DNA of 64,000 nt, taken from NCBI GenBank assembly GCA_021234155.1, contig JAJEKV010000027.1:17578891-17642890 (forward strand), in the 5' to 3' direction. This stretch comes from Isoetes taiwanensis (lineage: Eukaryota > Streptophyta > Lycopodiopsida > Isoetales > Isoetaceae). Within the stretch, counting starts at the first letter, position 1; each line of letters starts with the position of its first letter. This document shows, one piece after another, positions 59,625-64,000 of the stretch. The notes under the pieces were generated by a model, which saw only the letters and a list, made by a program, of their open reading frames with translations, had not been told where the DNA came from and did not search any database. The translations under genes and the position numbers were made by a program.

Positions 59625-60600
59625 GCATCTTTCTCAATCAAAGGTGTAATAAGGTTGTTGTTGTAAGGTGCGTACTTAGTGCTTTGTCATAGTTAGTTTG
59701 TCCCTAACATTACCTAATTCTTGGTGGGTACATTGAAAGTGTACTTGCTTCTCTTGAAGGTATTATTTGTTCTTTCTTTTTATCGCTCTTTATCGGTGAT
59801 TTACTGCTTTAAAGCACAATCTCAAAGGTCCAATATGGTCTAGAACTTGACACATTTTGGCGATGTCAATTCGATAGGCTTTTTTCCTTTCATTCGATTC
59901 AATTTGTGGCTGATTTGATAGACATTTTAGGTTTGCTATATGAGATCTACATTAGTTTATGGGAAAAATTCAGGCGGGATGGAAAGGAACTTGGTTAAGA
60001 TAATGGGTTTATATCAAGACCGCAATCCAAGTGAAAGCTGCGCTTCAGATGCTTCACAATATAAAGAAAGTAATGGGTTCCTTCTTTTTATTCTGGTATA
60101 AGCTCTTGGATCATTAGCCCTGATTTATATGTTGATTTAAAGGCATTTTTATTTGGCAAATGATGTTCTACTTTGCTTGGCGGGTTCTTGATGCTCCCTG
60201 TGGAAAGAATTTAATAAAGAGATGATCATTACGGATATTATGACATAGGAGGTTGACTTACCTCTATGTTGTTGGAAAAAATATATATGCATGTTATTTG
60301 CCATCGCCAGTTGTGAAACATGTCTTCTTCATGGTGAATGGCTCGGAGGATCTTTATTTGTGAATTTGATCCGCGAAATTTCAAGATAGCTTGGTCGAAG
60401 ATCTGAGCAAAGGTGACTCAATCTCGTAGTTAGAAATATGCCCATATCATGCATCCTAGAATTAGCTATGAATTTTAAGTCTTTATTGGAAACACTCTTG
60501 ACATATAGAATTTAGGAGCATAGATGAAGATGCTTCCCATATGTATATTTGATAAGAATTTCGTGAAGAGATGCTATATCATGGAATACCATAATTACCG
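59625..60600 (+). pseudogene. PPR leader and N-terminus, intron-containing copy 2
   Basis: Matches 12015-12450 in two blocks, 59625-59740 and 60311-60600. The 570 bp between (59741-60310) start GTACTTG and end GCCAG and are absent without a scar from copy 1. In the second block the words TTTATTGGAAACACTCTTG and AGAGATGCTATATCATGG are shared with copy 1; many small indels separate the copies. This copy stops before the clear PPR helices (diverges after CCATAATTA). Confidence 0.7.
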
Positions 60601-61189
60601 CCCACTTTATTGGCTCAGAAGCGAGGGTTAGAGACCAATCGGCATTAGAGGAAAAAATGGATCACATTTTGTCCCATTAAGGGATGCTTAAAATGCCATG
60701 TCGACTTTTTTAAATTGTCAATGAAGGCTCGGGTATATCCTCATTTCGGTATTATGTGAGTAGCGTAATTGAAAATGCATTTCGCGAATAACTACGTAGT
60801 ATCATTTTTCATTATAACTTTTGATCCAGGCCTGCAGTTCAAAACTTTTGTAGCAATGGGTTCGTCTTCACAAGATCTATCTAGTGATAACCCATTCAAA
60901 TGTACTACGATATAAATATATAAAAATCGCCAAAATCATATTTTTTAAGGTTAGCATATGACCGTATTGAAATCATCGTAACCCGTATATCATTGGAAAG
61001 ATCTTTTCATTCGCATCTAATGCAACAAAAGCCTTAACATTTTGACAAGTGGATCAAAAGTTGCTGGAAAAACAAAAATAATGAAGTTGTTGAAGTGCTT
61101 GCATTAGTGCGGTTAATAGAAGTGCTTCATTCCATTTGGAGGATTCTTATAGGATGAAGTGAGATCTCAAATTTCCTCCTGAAAATGGT
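60601..61189. other. No recognisable gene
   Basis: Mixed AT-rich sequence, stops in all frames. Confidence 0.4.
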
Positions 61190-61640
61190 TTACGGCAAGC
61201 GAACTGAAATTCGCGAGCTGGCCGGTCCTTGAGACACGGTTGAAGCGTGGCGAGCGTCGCCCGGATGCGTGGCATTAGCTGCTTACGGGTTAGCCCAAAG
61301 ACCCTGCCGGGGAGTTACCACTAGCGTCGATGGCGGCGGATGGCGTGATGGCGGTAGCCCTAAGTTCGCTAGCGAATACCGGCCGGGGCCGATACGGAAT
61401 ATAAGCGTTAGCGGTGATTGCAGATGGCGATCCAGGCGGTGGCTGCTGATCACCCTCGGGTTAGCCCAAAGCGAACCAGGCGAGACGTGGCGTTAAGCGG
61501 GACCACGGCGAGCTGATGGCGGGGCGAATTCGGCCGGTGTGGATTCGCGAAGTTAGTCGGCGAGGTGGATTAGGAGTCTTGCTGCGGGAATAGCTGGCGG
61601 CGAGGATCCCCATGGCGCTTTACGGTGGAAATAGTAGGGA
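61190..61640. other. GC-rich, CpG-rich island
   Basis: Clearly richer in G, C and CpG than the flanks. GGGTTAGCCCAAAG occurs twice (near 61286 and 61457), ~170 bp apart. The open frame 61269-61496 looks compositional. No known element recognised. Confidence 0.45.
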
Positions 61641-64000
61641 ATAGCCTTGACCAGCTTATCTGAGGAACTAATATATTCCAGAGTGCTTATAAAATGGCTT
61701 CATTGTTAAGTGCTTATATCTCCCATTGTTCATTAGAGTGCTTATATCTCAATTGCGACTTCTCGGCTGCGAAGTTGAAATCTCCGCTCTATAAAGGTAT
61801 TTTTGGGAGGACCTTGAAATTTAATGCCATTGTTCTAAGTTGTAAAGGAGCTTTTGTTCAATACACATGCTTTTTCTAATTTCAATATTATTTCAATACA
61901 CATGCTTTTCTAATTTCAATGTATCTTGTTGACATATATACCTTTGTATATTGTGGCATGCTGCTCGAAATGCTTATATGCTTATGGGCTTTACTTGTAT
62001 TCTACACTTTCTGCTAGTCCAAGGATATCTGCGTCTTATATGGATGTAGGCGCAAGTTTATTCACTAGTTTTTGTTTGGCTCTTGTGATGTGTACTTTGA
62101 ATGTCAATGATCTCTACACCATGGCCGTGATCACCAATTACGACATGGAAATGGGTGTTTGACCCATCTTATTTATTTGATGGGTATACCCTCACGGTAG
62201 ATTCTATGGACCCAACGGTCAGTCGACGATTATAGAATCACGATGATTATAATGTCAAGTTTGATAGCCAACTTTATCTTATTTAAACATTTTCATACCT
62301 AAGAGATTGTATAGTGTTCTTGCCTCTTTTTATTTCAATGTTCCTTAACAAGTTTGTTGGATCCATTTCATTTTGGATCCATTCTCTGCATATAATAGCG
62401 GGGGCATTAAATGAATTTGACTTCTCAAATGCATTTGTACTTACTCCCCATATTCAAATTTTGATGCATGGCCCCACAGGGCAATTCATACAGTGACATC
62501 TATATGAGTTTCTAGAAACATCACGATCTTTTACCTTCTCATTTCCGGTGCTGGAACAAGTGTTGAGAATTGTACTAAATGGGTACCTTATTTGGAATCT
62601 TGTTCACATATAATTTCAGATATCCTATTTGAGGCGCTCTACATTTATCCGCGGTGACCATGTCTTTTCGGTGATTTCGGTCGGCGGCATGGATGGCGTC
62701 CCTTAGTTTAACAACGATGTTCGGTGCTGATAGCATTGTAGAATGGTATCAGCGACGTTAATGCTGGCTTCCTTCGGTGTTTTGTATTGCTTATTGTCGT
62801 ATTTGTTTTGTGGCGAGGGAATACCATGGCATTTGAGATTTGCCTCGATGTCTGCGAAGTCTGCGTCGGTTGGGCGGTCGGGCCCCAGATTGCCAATGAT
62901 TGGATTTGCACAGGTGCCTCACTATGTCGGCCGGGATAATAGAGCGATACGGATTTGAGAGTGCGATGCGTCGTGACGGAGCATGGGGCCACCACGAGCC
63001 ACCACCGGATATGGTGGCCCGCCAAGCGGTTATTCAGGGCCCGCGGTCGACCGTAGTGCGGGATAGAGTGAATTGTCAGAAGCGTGAGGAAGGGGCAGCT
63101 AAATGTCGACAAAGATCCACCTGCCAAAGCGCCTGCGATATGATGGAAGCGCCCGCAGAGAAGCGAGGATAGGCGCAACAACAATCGCCCTCTGACGTAA
63201 TCCTAACCCACTGGTGACCCTGATGCCTTCCCCAGGGGCCGGCGCCATATTCATAGAGCCCGGCCACCAGCCGGCGGGGAGTCTGCGAGAGGATGCAACC
63301 GCTCGCATGAAGGTTGCATCGAGTCGGAATACCCGCGGTGGCGTTAAGTATTGGACGCACATGCTCTTCTGATAGGCCGTACCCACGGAAGGATGGATAG
63401 CCATTTGCCCTGAGGAGAACGCTTCAGTGAGCTCTCCAGCGAGGATCTGAGGGTATCACCGGTTTTATGATGCGGGATCATCTTCGCCACGGTTTATGGT
63501 ACGTCCACCTCGTCCCTCCTTAGCTATAGGAGGTGAGTCAAAGAGCATGGAAGCGTGCATAGTGGCTTGCGATGCGAGTGTTGCGTACATGAGCAATGCA
63601 TCCCATTTGTTTGTACTTGGCCAGCATCGGGACATCGGCGTGGATTTCGCGGAATTGCGTTACGTGGTATGAAGTGAATGGTGTCGGGATTTGGGATATA
63701 GCTCATTTGTACAATCAGGTGGGTGGGCTGCTGGTGAAATGATCTCAGCTATGAGATGAACGCGCAGCATGAGGAGGCATGGGCAATGGCATCTATGCGT
63801 TCTCATATCGGTATATCTCAATCCACTCGGATTGGTGGCTAGCCATAGATAATGTCGGCGTCAGCGGCATGCTGACGGATGGCGTTAGAGTTATCATGCA
63901 AAGTTGGATAATGGAGTGAGCACATCTCTTAGGATATGAAGGCGTGTGCTATAAGCGTCAAACTTCGGTGGATAGAAAAGCGGTTAGGCGTGATGAGACA
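61641..64000. other. No recognisable gene; GC-rich after ~62640
   Basis: AT-rich until ~62640, then GC- and CpG-rich with overlapping open frames on both strands (62708-63184 and 63076-63404 minus), none with a known motif. Could be part of a retroelement extending past the window. Confidence 0.35.

Noticed and set aside
62708-63404. Two overlapping minus-strand genes
   Set aside because: GC-rich composition keeps several frames open at once; no recognisable domain or start context.

Overview
The window is nuclear DNA from a land plant with a large, repeat-rich genome. The evidence is plant-type PPR repeat proteins, a PDR-type ABCG transporter, a germin-like protein, a METTL23-like methyltransferase with plant wording, a chromodomain Ty3/gypsy element and L1-type LINEs, with GT-AG introns in several pieces. 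A homosporous fern (Ceratopteris or Adiantum type) is my best guess. That is inference; a gymnosperm or lycophyte is not excluded. I see no rRNA, tRNA or CRISPR array. Almost nothing looks like an intact gene: the window is a graveyard of broken genes and nested transposons.

Layout. 1-8.2 kb: two copies of a gene encoding a P-loop NTPase with a possible Crinkler-like nuclease tail. The long copy (3225-6578) is split at its Walker B region by a 1257-bp hAT-type element with a perfect 8-bp target duplication. Each copy is followed by a segment that is inverted between the two. 8.2-17.2 kb: a probable non-autonomous Helitron (8212-17209) with same-strand gene fragments: a four-exon LSM10-like Sm protein, an unrecognised ORF, METTL23-like exons, PPR pieces, and a ZNFX1-like helicase/zinc-finger piece fused to a PPR piece. 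17.4-22.8 kb: two different non-LTR retrotransposon relics. 23.3-29.0 kb: a 5.65-kb DNA transposon with perfect 33-bp terminal inverted repeats and a decayed transposase. 29.0-32.6 kb: a 5'-truncated chromovirus abutting it. 32.6-37.5 kb: an unknown fragment, a second integrase relic and a DDX3-type DEAD-box helicase pseudogene.

38-48 kb: a degenerate tandem array, a germin-like gene broken by one base but with TATA box and poly(A) signal in place, a PDR/ABCG pseudogene with two small inverted-repeat elements in one exon, and an antisense universal-stress-protein relic. 48-64 kb: mostly unreadable; an L1-type LINE relic at 54-57.7 kb, and at 59.6-60.6 kb a second copy of the 12-kb PPR segment that has a GT-AG intron exactly where the first copy has none.

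The genes do not form a pathway. What links them is how they decay: transposon insertion, fragment capture, and many short tandem duplications (6 to about 130 bp), several of which break reading frames. The indel density, especially beyond 48 kb, could also partly reflect an uncorrected long-read consensus.
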